Assembly: GCA_028112705.1 (NCBI GenBank)
Contig: JAOGYN010000001.1
Coordinates: 186,001 to 250,000, forward strand
Direction: 5' to 3'
Length of the DNA stretch: 64,000 nucleotides
Source: GCA-002712045 sp028112705
GTDB taxonomy: Bacteria > Pseudomonadota > Alphaproteobacteria > Rhodobacterales > Rhodobacteraceae
The position numbers were made by a program, and so were the translations under genes. Under the pieces are notes generated by a model. The model did no database searches. It worked only from the letters and a program-made list of their open reading frames with translations, and had not been told where the DNA came from. Shown here in pieces: positions 1 through 7,987 of this stretch. Each line of letters opens with the position of its first letter. The stretch's first letter is position 1.

Positions 1-2
1 GT

Positions 3-770
3 GAATTTGTTTTGCTTGGAGCTTATACAGTATATCTATTCAGGGAAATTGGACTGCCCGAATGGAGTGGGATGCTGGCCGCCCCATTTTTAGTTGGTGC
101 GTTTGGTTTACTTCTGGAAATGACGATAATTAGACGCTTCTATAAGGCTGTAATTGCCGCAATGCTAGCAACATATGCCATCGGCTTAATCATTCGTGAA
201 ACTATCAGAGGGCTTATTGGAGGTAAATTTTGGGCTATTGAGGCCCCTATAGAAGGTGTCTTTGAGATTGGAGATTCTAGTTTTTCAATTTGGCGTGGCG
301 TAATTATAATCTTAACAATTATAATTATGTCAGGATGTTACCTTTTCCTTACAAAGACAAATTATGGTTTAAAAATAAGGGGGGCTATGGAAAACCCATC
401 TCTTGCACGTGCATGCGGAATTTCAACGAATAAGTTATACGCATTTACCTTTGCATTTGGTGGAGCACTTGCAGGCTTAGCGGGTGCATTAGTCGTTCCA
501 CTATATTCATTATTTGCTGAACTTGGACTTAGGTTTCTCGTACAAGCATTTCTCGCCGTCATGTTAGGAGGCGCTGGCACCTTTGAGGGTCCAGTCCTTG
601 GTAGTGCATTGATTGGAGCTATGGTACCTGGATTTCAATGGTTAAGAACAGAAATACCTTTTATTTCTCACTTATTAAGTCCAGTTTTTGCAGAAGTATT
701 TGTTTTTATAACAGCAATTATAATAGTAAAATTCAGACCTCAGGGTCTTATTCAGAGAGGGAGGATATAA
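3..770 (+). CDS. HAAT-type (urea/amide) ABC transporter permease, UrtB/LivH-like, 5' truncated by window edge
   Basis: Inner-membrane permease of a branched-chain amino acid/urea/amide (LIV-I, HAAT) importer. The frame is open to the left edge, reading into a 'GAY' segment typical of the first third of UrtB/LivH proteins, so the true start lies upstream; the TTG at 12 is not convincing. Several hydrophobic helices are visible, and the 'LAGLAGAL' and 'LGGAGTFEGPVLG' segments are the conserved cytoplasmic loop that docks the ATPase. It is followed after 54 bp by the binding protein and then by the second permease and two ATPases, so it is one part of a five-component importer. Permease-before-binding-protein is a different order from the classical urtABCDE operon. 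Substrate (urea, short amide or related) cannot be read from this subunit alone. Confidence 0.9.
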   Translation, partial: EFVLLGAYTVYLFREIGLPEWSGMLAAPFLVGAFGLLLEMTIIRRFYKAVIAAMLATYAIGLIIRETIRGLIGGKFWAIEAPIEGVFEIGDSSFSIWRGVIIILTIIIMSGCYLFLTKTNYGLKIRGAMENPSLARACGISTNKLYAFTFAFGGALAGLAGALVVPLYSLFAELGLRFLVQAFLAVMLGGAGTFEGPVLGSALIGAMVPGFQWLRTEIPFISHLLSPVFAEVFVFITAIIIVKFRPQGLIQRGRI

Positions 771-824
771 CGGCTAAAAAAATATTTCAATTATAATTTA
801 ATTCAACAAAAAGGGAGAAAATTA

Positions 825-2060
825 ATGACCGAGATACAGAAACCAAAAGCAAATGATGCAAGTAGGCGATCATTTTTAAAGGGGACTAGTGCTTTAGCCG
901 CAGCTGGTTGGGTTGGTGCATTGACAGGCGGGTTTGTATTAAAGCCAAATTGGGCTCATGCTGCTGGATCCATTAAAATGGGTATTGCTACTGATATTAC
1001 CGGTGGAATTGCGGGAATGGGCAATGCTAATTGGCAGACGGCACAATTTGCGGCTAAGCAAATTAATGATGCAGGAGGAATTCTTGGACGACCAATCGAA
1101 TTAATTCTTGAAGATACTGCTTCTGACGCAGGGATAGCCGTCGGTAATGTCCGTCGCCTAGTTGAAAGACATAAGGTTGATGTTATTTTAGGAGGTATCA
1201 CTAGTTCCATGCGTGAGGCCATTAAAAATCCAATAGTTAAGCGTGGGAAAACCCTTTATATATATCCTCAATTGTACGAGGGCCAAGAGTGTACACCTCA
1301 TCTTTATTGCACTGGACCAACGCCTTACCAACAAATTGCAGAATTGATACCCTATTTAGTCAAACAGGGTAACAAGCGCTTTGCGATGCCATCTGCTAAT
1401 TATCGCTGGCCACAACTTCTTAATGTCTGGACAAAGAAACTTATTGAAGAGCAGGGTGGAGAAGTCGTTCTAGAAGAATATTTTCCAATAGATCAAGTTG
1501 AATATTCTGCAACTGTTGGGAAGATAAAAAGTGAAAAAGTAGATCACGTATTCTTGACCATCATTCCACCAGGATTGGGAGCCTTTACTAAACAATTATA
1601 TGAGACTGGTTTCCATAGTAATGGAGGAACTTTGTCCTGCGTATACTATGACGAGAATGCTGTAAATTACGTTGCACCTAGGGAACTAGAAGGTGTCTAT
1701 AGCTGTCTTGATTATTTCCATACAGTGGATGATGCATTTAGTAATGATGCTTTGGCTGGTTATAATGCGATGTGGCCAGGCTCAAACTACTTACTTTCTG
1801 CAGGATCAGGCGCCACTGGCATGTACCGTGGGATAAAACTGTATGAAGCAGGCGTTAATGCGACTAACGGCGATCTTGCTAGAGAGGCTGTTTCAGCAGC
1901 AATTGATGGAGTGACAAATGTTCAGGGTATGGGTGGAAAGTTTAGTATGGTTCCAGGGACCGGACACGCAGCTATGAATATGTATATTGCCCAAGCCAAT
2001 GGAGGCGTGTGGGATATAATACAATCAGGAAATCAGGTTCCACCGAACGAATGCGCCTGA
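825..2060 (+). CDS. Tat-exported substrate-binding protein of urea/amide ABC importer (UrtA/FmdD-like)
   Basis: Periplasmic ligand-binding protein (Peripla_BP_5/UrtA family). An N-terminal twin-arginine signal is visible: 'SRRSFLKG' with RR at residues 14-15, a hydrophobic stretch, and cleavage likely after 'AHA' near residue 46. Mature residues such as 'YPQLYEGQECTP' followed by 'YTG/CTG..P.QQ' are characteristic of the urea/short-chain amide branch (UrtA, FmdD, AmiC) rather than of LivJ. A GGGAGAA ribosome binding site precedes the ATG. The amidase six genes downstream suggests an amide ligand. A strong 13-bp hairpin directly after the stop codon may stabilise this message relative to the membrane components, a common arrangement for binding proteins; that role is inferred. 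Confidence 0.92.
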   Translation: MTEIQKPKANDASRRSFLKGTSALAAAGWVGALTGGFVLKPNWAHAAGSIKMGIATDITGGIAGMGNANWQTAQFAAKQINDAGGILGRPIELILEDTASDAGIAVGNVRRLVERHKVDVILGGITSSMREAIKNPIVKRGKTLYIYPQLYEGQECTPHLYCTGPTPYQQIAELIPYLVKQGNKRFAMPSANYRWPQLLNVWTKKLIEEQGGEVVLEEYFPIDQVEYSATVGKIKSEKVDHVFLTIIPPGLGAFTKQLYETGFHSNGGTLSCVYYDENAVNYVAPRELEGVYSCLDYFHTVDDAFSNDALAGYNAMWPGSNYLLSAGSGATGMYRGIKLYEAGVNATNGDLAREAVSAAIDGVTNVQGMGGKFSMVPGTGHAAMNMYIAQANGGVWDIIQSGNQVPPNECA

Positions 2061-2073
2061 TTATTTAAAAAAC

Positions 2074-2110
2074 AATAAGCGGCTATGTATTTCGTGTATA
2101 GCCGCTTATT
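2074..2110 (+). terminator. 13-bp perfect hairpin after binding-protein gene (attenuator or mRNA stabiliser)
   Basis: The arms at 2074-2086 and 2098-2110 are perfectly complementary (AATAAGCGGCTAT and its reverse complement) with an 11-base loop. There is no run of T after the stem, so it is unlikely to be a full intrinsic terminator. Its place between the binding protein and the second permease fits differential expression by 3' end protection or partial termination. It also overlaps an upstream ATG of the permease frame, which argues for the later start of that gene. Confidence 0.7.
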
Positions 2111-2141
2111 CAATCTGAACTTCGAAAAAATTAAGGAAGAC

Positions 2142-3230
2142 ATGTCAACAATTAAAAAGAACACAAACCTGATTAAAGAAATTTTTAATAAGCAGACTCG
2201 GGTTATTCCAATTGTGGAAATACTTCTTCTTATTTTACTGATCGTAATTCCTCTTTTTGTAGGAGATTTCTTGACTGTTATCATTACGCGGATGTTGATA
2301 CTTGGACTTTTGGCAATCAGTTTTGAATTATGCTGGGGTTATTCAGGGATAATGACTTTTGGGCAAGGTCTTTTTTTTGGAATGGGTGGCTACGCAGTTG
2401 CACTTTTTGCAAATAAGGCGGACTTCGTTCAGTTATGGGGTGTTATTCCTATTGGTATAATTATTGGTATGTGTGCATCGTTTTTAGTTGCTTGGTTATT
2501 ATTATTAGGTAAACGTCCACCAGAACTTATTTTTATAGCATTGGGTACTTTAACTTTTTCTTATGCAGCTGAACGTCTTGTTGCTGGTTGGTACTGGGTC
2601 GGTGGTGGAAATGGCATGTCAATATATGAGTATTTAAGAATAGGCTCATTTGAGGTCGAACCTGGACTGTTATTTTATTACATTGCCGCATCAATCTTAT
2701 TGTTAGTTTATTTGGCCAGCCGGTTTTTAGTAAAATCTCAATTTGGATTAGTTTTAGCTGGAACAAGGCAAAATGAAAAAAGATTAGCTTTTCTTGGATA
2801 TAAAGTTCAAAAATTTAAGGCCTTAGTCTTTTGTTTTGCTGGTGCAATAGCTGGCTTAGGAGGAGGTCTATACGCGCATCACGAAGGGTTTATTGGCCCT
2901 GGTAATATGGGTATAGGTATTTCTACTATGGCTGTTATCTATGCTCTTTTTGGAGGAGCTGGGTCTTTAATTGGCCCAATCATTGGTGTTTTAGCCATAG
3001 AGAGCATTTCCTTTACGCTATCTGATATAGACGCCGTTAGAGGCTATTGGGCTACAATACTTGGTGTTATTTTATTGGTAGTCGTCACTTTTAAACAGGA
3101 TGGATTGCTCGGCTTCGTGGTTACACAGAGAGAACGAATTGGTACATTTGGTATTCTCAAGTCGACAGGACAAAAGTCTTCAGAAGATTCTCAACATTTA
3201 AAGAATGAAAAAAAAGATGCCTCTTCTTGA
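2142..3230 (+). CDS. HAAT-type ABC transporter permease, UrtC/LivM-like
   Basis: Second inner-membrane permease of the same importer. About eight to ten hydrophobic segments are visible; 'ELCWGYSGIMTFGQGLFFGMGG' near the N-terminus (here quoted only in part: ELCWGYSG, TFGQGLFFG) and the 'GGAGSLIGPIIG' loop near the C-terminus are family hallmarks. The start is placed at the ATG at 2142 because AAGGAAG lies just upstream; an earlier in-frame ATG at 2085 lies inside the intergenic hairpin and lacks a ribosome binding site. The 3' end overlaps the first ATPase gene by 26 bases, showing translational coupling. Confidence 0.9.
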   Translation: MSTIKKNTNLIKEIFNKQTRVIPIVEILLLILLIVIPLFVGDFLTVIITRMLILGLLAISFELCWGYSGIMTFGQGLFFGMGGYAVALFANKADFVQLWGVIPIGIIIGMCASFLVAWLLLLGKRPPELIFIALGTLTFSYAAERLVAGWYWVGGGNGMSIYEYLRIGSFEVEPGLLFYYIAASILLLVYLASRFLVKSQFGLVLAGTRQNEKRLAFLGYKVQKFKALVFCFAGAIAGLGGGLYAHHEGFIGPGNMGIGISTMAVIYALFGGAGSLIGPIIGVLAIESISFTLSDIDAVRGYWATILGVILLVVVTFKQDGLLGFVVTQRERIGTFGILKSTGQKSSEDSQHLKNEKKDASS

Positions 3231-3951
3231 AGTGAAAAATATTAGCAAGTATTTTGGGGTCTTAACTGCTCTAGACAGTGTCAATATTTCTGTACAAGAA
3301 AATACTTTTCACGGTTTAATTGGACCAAATGGGTCTGGCAAAAGCACGCTCCTTAAAGTTATTGCGGGTGATCATTATCCTGACAAAGGAGATATTAGTT
3401 TTAATGGGAATGAAATTACAAGGCACTCACCAGAATTAAGAGCACAAAATGGGTTAAATCTAAAATTTCAAATAACTGCAATTTTTCCAGAACTTTCGGT
3501 TTACGATAATATTTTATTGTCATTACAATCTTCGGAAAGTTTTTGGAATTTGGTTTTATCAAAAAGCCGTAAATCGTTCCACGATAGGATCATGGATACT
3601 TTAGAGCGGTTTAAATTAGTTGATCGAGCGGGATCATTAGCTGGTGAGTTAAGTCATGGACTTCAGCAATGGCTAGAAATTGCAATGGCAGTAATCCGAA
3701 AACCGAAGTTGCTTCTACTGGATGAGCCGACAGGTGGAATGAGCCCTGAAGAACGTCGCGCGACAGGTGAATTGTTATTGCCGATAAAGAAAGACTGCAC
3801 ATTAATTATCGTTGAACATGATTTAGAATGGATTAAGGATATTTGCGATAATTTAACCGTTTTAGACCAGGGAAAAGTTCTCGATGATGGAACAGTAGAA
3901 CACATTGAATCCTCCCAAAGAGTTAAGGAGGTATATACAAGCCGTGTCTGA
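3205..3951 (+). CDS. ABC transporter ATP-binding protein, UrtD/LivG-like
   Basis: Cytoplasmic ATPase driving the amide/urea-type importer. Walker A is 'GPNGSGKST', the signature region is 'LSHGLQQWLEIAMA' and Walker B is 'LLLLDEPTGGM', followed by the switch His in 'IIVEHD'. The signature departs from LSGGQ in the way usual for UrtD proteins. Length (about 248 residues) is normal. The start at 3205 or at the in-frame ATG at 3217 cannot be separated by ribosome binding site strength. The gene overlaps the permease upstream and the second ATPase downstream. Confidence 0.92.
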   Translation: MKKKMPLLEVKNISKYFGVLTALDSVNISVQENTFHGLIGPNGSGKSTLLKVIAGDHYPDKGDISFNGNEITRHSPELRAQNGLNLKFQITAIFPELSVYDNILLSLQSSESFWNLVLSKSRKSFHDRIMDTLERFKLVDRAGSLAGELSHGLQQWLEIAMAVIRKPKLLLLDEPTGGMSPEERRATGELLLPIKKDCTLIIVEHDLEWIKDICDNLTVLDQGKVLDDGTVEHIESSQRVKEVYTSRV

Positions 3952-4648
3952 TGAAAAGTCTATTTTAAAAATAGAGGGCTTAGATGCTGGCTATGGAATT
4001 AGTCAGGTTTTATTTGATATCTCTTTAAATTTCAACGCAATAGGAGCAACTGCTATCTTGGGGATGAATGGTGCTGGAAAAACTACTCTTTTAAAAACCA
4101 TAGTAGGAGAAATTCGTCCAAATAACGGAATTATTTACTTTGATGGTGAGAATAGTACCACAGAAAACACGGATAAAAAGATTAGGCGTGGAATGGCTTA
4201 TGTCCCACAAGAGAATGCTGTCTTTAATAAACTTACCGTAAAAGAAAATATAATTTTGGGTGCTAATGCAAATAACAAAAAAGCAGATATTGATATGGTT
4301 TTAGATTTTTTTCCAAAACTGGGTGAACGTTTAGGACAGCAAGCAGGGACCCTTTCTGGAGGTGAGAGAAAAATGCTTGCCATTAGTAGAGCTCTTATCA
4401 GTAAGCCAAAACTCATTATGTTAGATGAACCTACAGAGGGTGTTTGGATTGGTGTAATTGAAGAAATCGCTGAACGACTTGAAATATTAGCAAAAGAAAT
4501 ATCAGTAATATTGGTTGAGCAACACCTAGAATTAGCCCTCAGGGTTTGTAGCTATACCTACGTCCTTGATAGAGGCAAGGTAGCGTTAAAGGGACCCTCT
4601 GAAAATGTGCGTGAAAATACTGAACTGCTTAGGCTTTTAACACCCTGA
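3944..4648 (+). CDS. ABC transporter ATP-binding protein, UrtE/LivF-like
   Basis: Second ATPase of the importer, partner of the UrtD-like protein. Walker A 'GMNGAGKTT', signature 'LSGGERKMLAISRAL' and Walker B 'LIMLDEPTEGV' are complete, with the switch His in 'VEQHLE'. The frame is open from a TTG at 3905, but GTG at 3944 is preferred: a near-perfect AAGGAGGT lies at 3925-3932 and the product then begins in the usual place for UrtE. It overlaps the UrtD-like stop codon by 8 bases. The amidase gene follows after 36 bp. Confidence 0.9.
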   Translation: MSDEKSILKIEGLDAGYGISQVLFDISLNFNAIGATAILGMNGAGKTTLLKTIVGEIRPNNGIIYFDGENSTTENTDKKIRRGMAYVPQENAVFNKLTVKENIILGANANNKKADIDMVLDFFPKLGERLGQQAGTLSGGERKMLAISRALISKPKLIMLDEPTEGVWIGVIEEIAERLEILAKEISVILVEQHLELALRVCSYTYVLDRGKVALKGPSENVRENTELLRLLTP

Positions 4649-4684
4649 GTAAAATTAATTAACAATAAATAAGGAGAAAAGAAA

Positions 4685-6205
4685 ATGCCAGTAAGTGTAC
4701 CTACCGCTGACCAAGTATTAGAGCTTGCAGATGAAATGGGTTTAGATTTGACTGATGCTGATGTGGAATCTTATATCGGAATTTTTGAAGGTCAGATTAA
4801 TGACTACAATATCGTTGATGCAATGCCGGACAATCTCCCCAAGGTTAAGTACCCAAGGACGCCTGGCTATCAACCCAGAGGAGAGGAAAATAAATATAAC
4901 GCCTGGTATGTGAAAACAGAAGTAAAGGGAGCTTCAGAAGGAAAACTTAAAGGAAGACGTGTCGTCCTAAAAGATAATATAATGCTCGCTGGCGTTCCCA
5001 TGATGAATGGAGCTGCGACCTTAGAGGGATACATGCCTGATGTAGATGCAACAGTGGCAACTCGGCTTCTCGATGCAGGCGCAACGATTGTTGGAAAGGC
5101 TCACTGCGAAAGTTTCTGTATGTCAGGTGGAAGTCATACAAATGCAAAGGGTGCAGTGCATAACCCTCACAAAATTGGATATATGGCTGGAGGATCTTCG
5201 TCTGGTAGCGCTGCTCTTGTTGCATCAGGAGAGGTTGATCTTGCAATTGGTGGAGATCAAGGTGGATCTATTAGAATGCCAGCCTCTTACTGTGGAATCT
5301 ATGGGATGAAACCTACTCACGGACTAGTACCTTATACTGGAATTATGCCGATAGAAGTTTATATTGACCATACTGGGCCTATGACAAATAATGTTGAAGA
5401 TAATGCATTAATGTTAGAAGTCTTAGCGGGTGAAGATGGTTATGACCCAAGACAATATAATGTTGAGACACACCCTTACACCCAGGCTCTAAAGGGTAAA
5501 GAGGGCCTAAAAGGTATGAGAATTGCTGTAGTTAAAGAAGGCTATATGCAAGCAAATGCTGAAGAAGACGTTAACATCAAGGTAAAAGCTGCAATTTCGA
5601 TATTGCGATCTTTAGGGGCGACTGTAGAGGAAGTTTCAATTCCCATGCATCTTGTTGGTCCCTCATTATGGACGCCAATCGGGGTAGAAGGGTCAACTCA
5701 AACCATGATGCATGGCGATGGATATGGACTTAGTAGATCTGATTTGTATGTTACCAGTCTTATGGATTTTCATAGAAATTGGCGTACCCGTGCTAACGAA
5801 CTATCAGAAACCATGAAAATTATTACTATGCTTGGAACATATATACGAAAGTATTACGGTGGCCGATACTATGGAAAGGCGATGAATCAGACGAGATTAC
5901 TTACTGCTGCTTATGACAAGGTGCTTAATGAGTATGATTTATTAGTAATGCCTACAACTGCTATAAAGTCTCAACCAATTCCGGCGCCTGATGCAAGTAG
6001 AGAGGAAATTGTTCAAAGAGCTTTTGAAATGCTTGCAAACACATCTCCGTTTGATATTACCCACCATCCAGCAATGTCTATTCCTTGCGGTATGTCAGAA
6101 GGCCTGCCAGTGGGCTTGCAACTTGTTGGAAAGCATTTTGATGAAGCAACAATTTATCAAGCTGCGCATGGGTTTCAAGAAGGGGTTGATTGGAAAAGTA
6201 TTTAA
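4685..6205 (+). CDS. amidase signature family amidase
   Basis: Hydrolyses a carboxamide to acid and ammonia in the cytoplasm. The Ser-cisSer-Lys triad of the amidase signature family can be placed: Lys96 in 'VVLKDN', cis-Ser171 in 'GGSSSGS' and nucleophile Ser195 in 'GGSIRMPA'. The long N-terminal region before Lys96 and the 506-residue length resemble the nitrile-pathway and aliphatic/aryl amidases of Rhodococcus and Pseudomonas more than GatA. AAGGAGAAAAG precedes the ATG. As the last gene after a five-part amide/urea-type importer, it most likely degrades the imported compound as a nitrogen source. No nitrile hydratase gene is adjacent, so a nitrile role is not supported. Confidence 0.9.
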   Translation: MPVSVPTADQVLELADEMGLDLTDADVESYIGIFEGQINDYNIVDAMPDNLPKVKYPRTPGYQPRGEENKYNAWYVKTEVKGASEGKLKGRRVVLKDNIMLAGVPMMNGAATLEGYMPDVDATVATRLLDAGATIVGKAHCESFCMSGGSHTNAKGAVHNPHKIGYMAGGSSSGSAALVASGEVDLAIGGDQGGSIRMPASYCGIYGMKPTHGLVPYTGIMPIEVYIDHTGPMTNNVEDNALMLEVLAGEDGYDPRQYNVETHPYTQALKGKEGLKGMRIAVVKEGYMQANAEEDVNIKVKAAISILRSLGATVEEVSIPMHLVGPSLWTPIGVEGSTQTMMHGDGYGLSRSDLYVTSLMDFHRNWRTRANELSETMKIITMLGTYIRKYYGGRYYGKAMNQTRLLTAAYDKVLNEYDLLVMPTTAIKSQPIPAPDASREEIVQRAFEMLANTSPFDITHHPAMSIPCGMSEGLPVGLQLVGKHFDEATIYQAAHGFQEGVDWKSI

Positions 6206-6256
6206 TAACTAAAATCACAATTATTTTCAGAATAATTAAAGCAGGCAATTTTGTTA

Positions 6257-6299
6257 AATAAGCTCATATGGGAAGTAAACCCTTCCATATGAGCTTATT
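6257..6299 (+). terminator. 15-bp hairpin terminator after the amide operon
   Basis: Arms at 6257-6271 and 6285-6299 (AATAAGCTCATATGG and its exact reverse complement) are separated by 13 bases that can extend the pairing. The stem is followed by a T-rich but interrupted tract. It lies about 50 bp after the amidase stop and closes the operon. The outer bases are the same AATAAGC/GCTTATT as in the hairpin at 2074-2110. The rest of the 6206-6500 spacer shows no gene. Confidence 0.75.
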
Positions 6300-6500
6300 A
6301 ATAACTTAATCTTAAAAATTAACTTTTTCTCAGAGACTCAATTTTGATTTAAATTAAGATAAAAGGTAAATAAAAATACTACATATATTAAAACATAATC
6401 AAGCCTCTCTTTATATCACAATATGAAACCATATGGGATTTGTGTAGTTCCCAAAATCCTATTATGCTCAAGATTGGAATTGGGGCAAATAGGGGGATGA

Positions 6501-7751
6501 ATGATAAAAGGGCAGGGTAAACAGCATCCCACTAAGATGCTTACTGCGGCTAAGGTCCATGATGACCCACTATCTGGGAAAACCGCTCCAAATTGTACTA
6601 TTGATTTTTACAGTCGGACTACCATTGCCAATTCGGCTTTGGCCTACGATAAGATGTTAAAGCTTGGACCAGTGGTTTGGCTGGAATGTCAAAAAATGAT
6701 GGCCGTGTGTGGACATGAAGCAGTGACCTCTGTCTTGAGGGACCATCGATGTTTCAGCTCCGCCCGTGGGGTTTCAATCAACGAACAAGTTAATGAGCTT
6801 TTGATTGGTAGCACCTTGAATTCTGATCCACCTGACCATGATAAGACCCGTTCGATTACATTTACACCACTAACGCCAAAAGCTTTAACTAATATAAGGG
6901 AACGCATTTCCGTTGAAGCGGACAGATTAGCTGGGCGCATGGTCAAGAAGAGGTGTTTTGATGGTGCGGCTGAGCTAGCACCTTACCTTCCGTTAACGAT
7001 AGTACGGGACTTGGTTGGCTTAGGTGGTCATGGAAAAGAAAATATGTTGAGTTGGGGAGCTGCAACGTTTGAGCTCATGGGTGATCCACGTGAAAGACGT
7101 GAAGTGGCCATTAGCAATATGACAAAATTACGTGAATTCTTGGAAGACTCAGCTACTTTAGAAAATTTAGCGAACGAGGGTTGGGCACAGCGGGCCACAC
7201 AACGGGGAATTTTGGAAGGGTTTGATAATGCACGTGCCGCAGAGCTGATGCGGGATTACATAGCTCCAAGTTTAGATACCACAATTTCTGCGATTGGTTA
7301 TGCGATTTGGCTTTTTTCTAATAACCCTGATCAATGGACGCAGCTACGAGCTGATCGAAGTTTAATTAAAAATGCAATTGAAGAAATCGTACGCCTAAAC
7401 ACACCAATACGTGCTTTTTCCCGTTACACACTGCATGATACAGAGGTTTCAGGTGTTAGGGTCACCAAAAATAGTCGGGTATTGATAGTGTTTGGTGCGG
7501 CCAACCGTGATCCAGATAAATTTTCAAACCCTAATGAATTTAATATTAAACGAAACACGCGTGGTCATGTGGGTTTTGGTCACGGAGTTCATGCTTGTCT
7601 TGGTATGCACCTTGCACGCCTTGAAATGGAATGTCTGATTAATGCATTGGCTGATCGCGTAAAGCAATTTCACTTAACAGGTGACGTAATTCCAGGAACC
7701 AATTCAACAATCTTTTCATTTGCCAAGGTTCCGGTGCGTGTTGATATTTAG
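6501..7751 (+). CDS. cytochrome P450 (soluble class I type)
   Basis: Haem-thiolate monooxygenase of about 416 residues. The haem-binding loop 'GFGHGVHACLG' with the Cys ligand, the K-helix ExxR in 'EEIVRL', and an I-helix of the 'APSLDTT' type are all present. That I-helix lacks the usual AGxE/DT spacing but is seen in some bacterial aromatic or oxyanion-oxidising P450 groups (from memory, CYP199/203-like). AGGGGG lies five bases before the ATG. No ferredoxin or ferredoxin reductase lies next to it, so electrons must come from elsewhere. Base composition looks higher in GC than that of the flanking operons, as in the next two genes, hinting at acquisition. Substrate unknown. Confidence 0.88.
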   Translation: MIKGQGKQHPTKMLTAAKVHDDPLSGKTAPNCTIDFYSRTTIANSALAYDKMLKLGPVVWLECQKMMAVCGHEAVTSVLRDHRCFSSARGVSINEQVNELLIGSTLNSDPPDHDKTRSITFTPLTPKALTNIRERISVEADRLAGRMVKKRCFDGAAELAPYLPLTIVRDLVGLGGHGKENMLSWGAATFELMGDPRERREVAISNMTKLREFLEDSATLENLANEGWAQRATQRGILEGFDNARAAELMRDYIAPSLDTTISAIGYAIWLFSNNPDQWTQLRADRSLIKNAIEEIVRLNTPIRAFSRYTLHDTEVSGVRVTKNSRVLIVFGAANRDPDKFSNPNEFNIKRNTRGHVGFGHGVHACLGMHLARLEMECLINALADRVKQFHLTGDVIPGTNSTIFSFAKVPVRVDI

Positions 7752-7987
7752 ATAAAAATGGATTGTTAACCACATAATTGCAGAGAGCGAGAAGCTATTA
7801 AATGTTATTTTTATAGAACTGATTTTGTGGATAGGTTGCTTTGACAGAGAGGCAGTTAGCATATCCTTATATTACAGTAACGTACAAAGTGGCATATCCA
7901 TAATTATTTAATATAACTATATAGCTTTACATCATAGTATAGCCATATAGGATATCTAATTATCATTTTAATCCTGTGAGAGCTGGC

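Noticed and set aside
2085..2141. Upstream start for the UrtC-like permease
   Set aside because: The ATG lies inside a 13-bp hairpin and lacks a ribosome binding site; 2142 has AAGGAAG.
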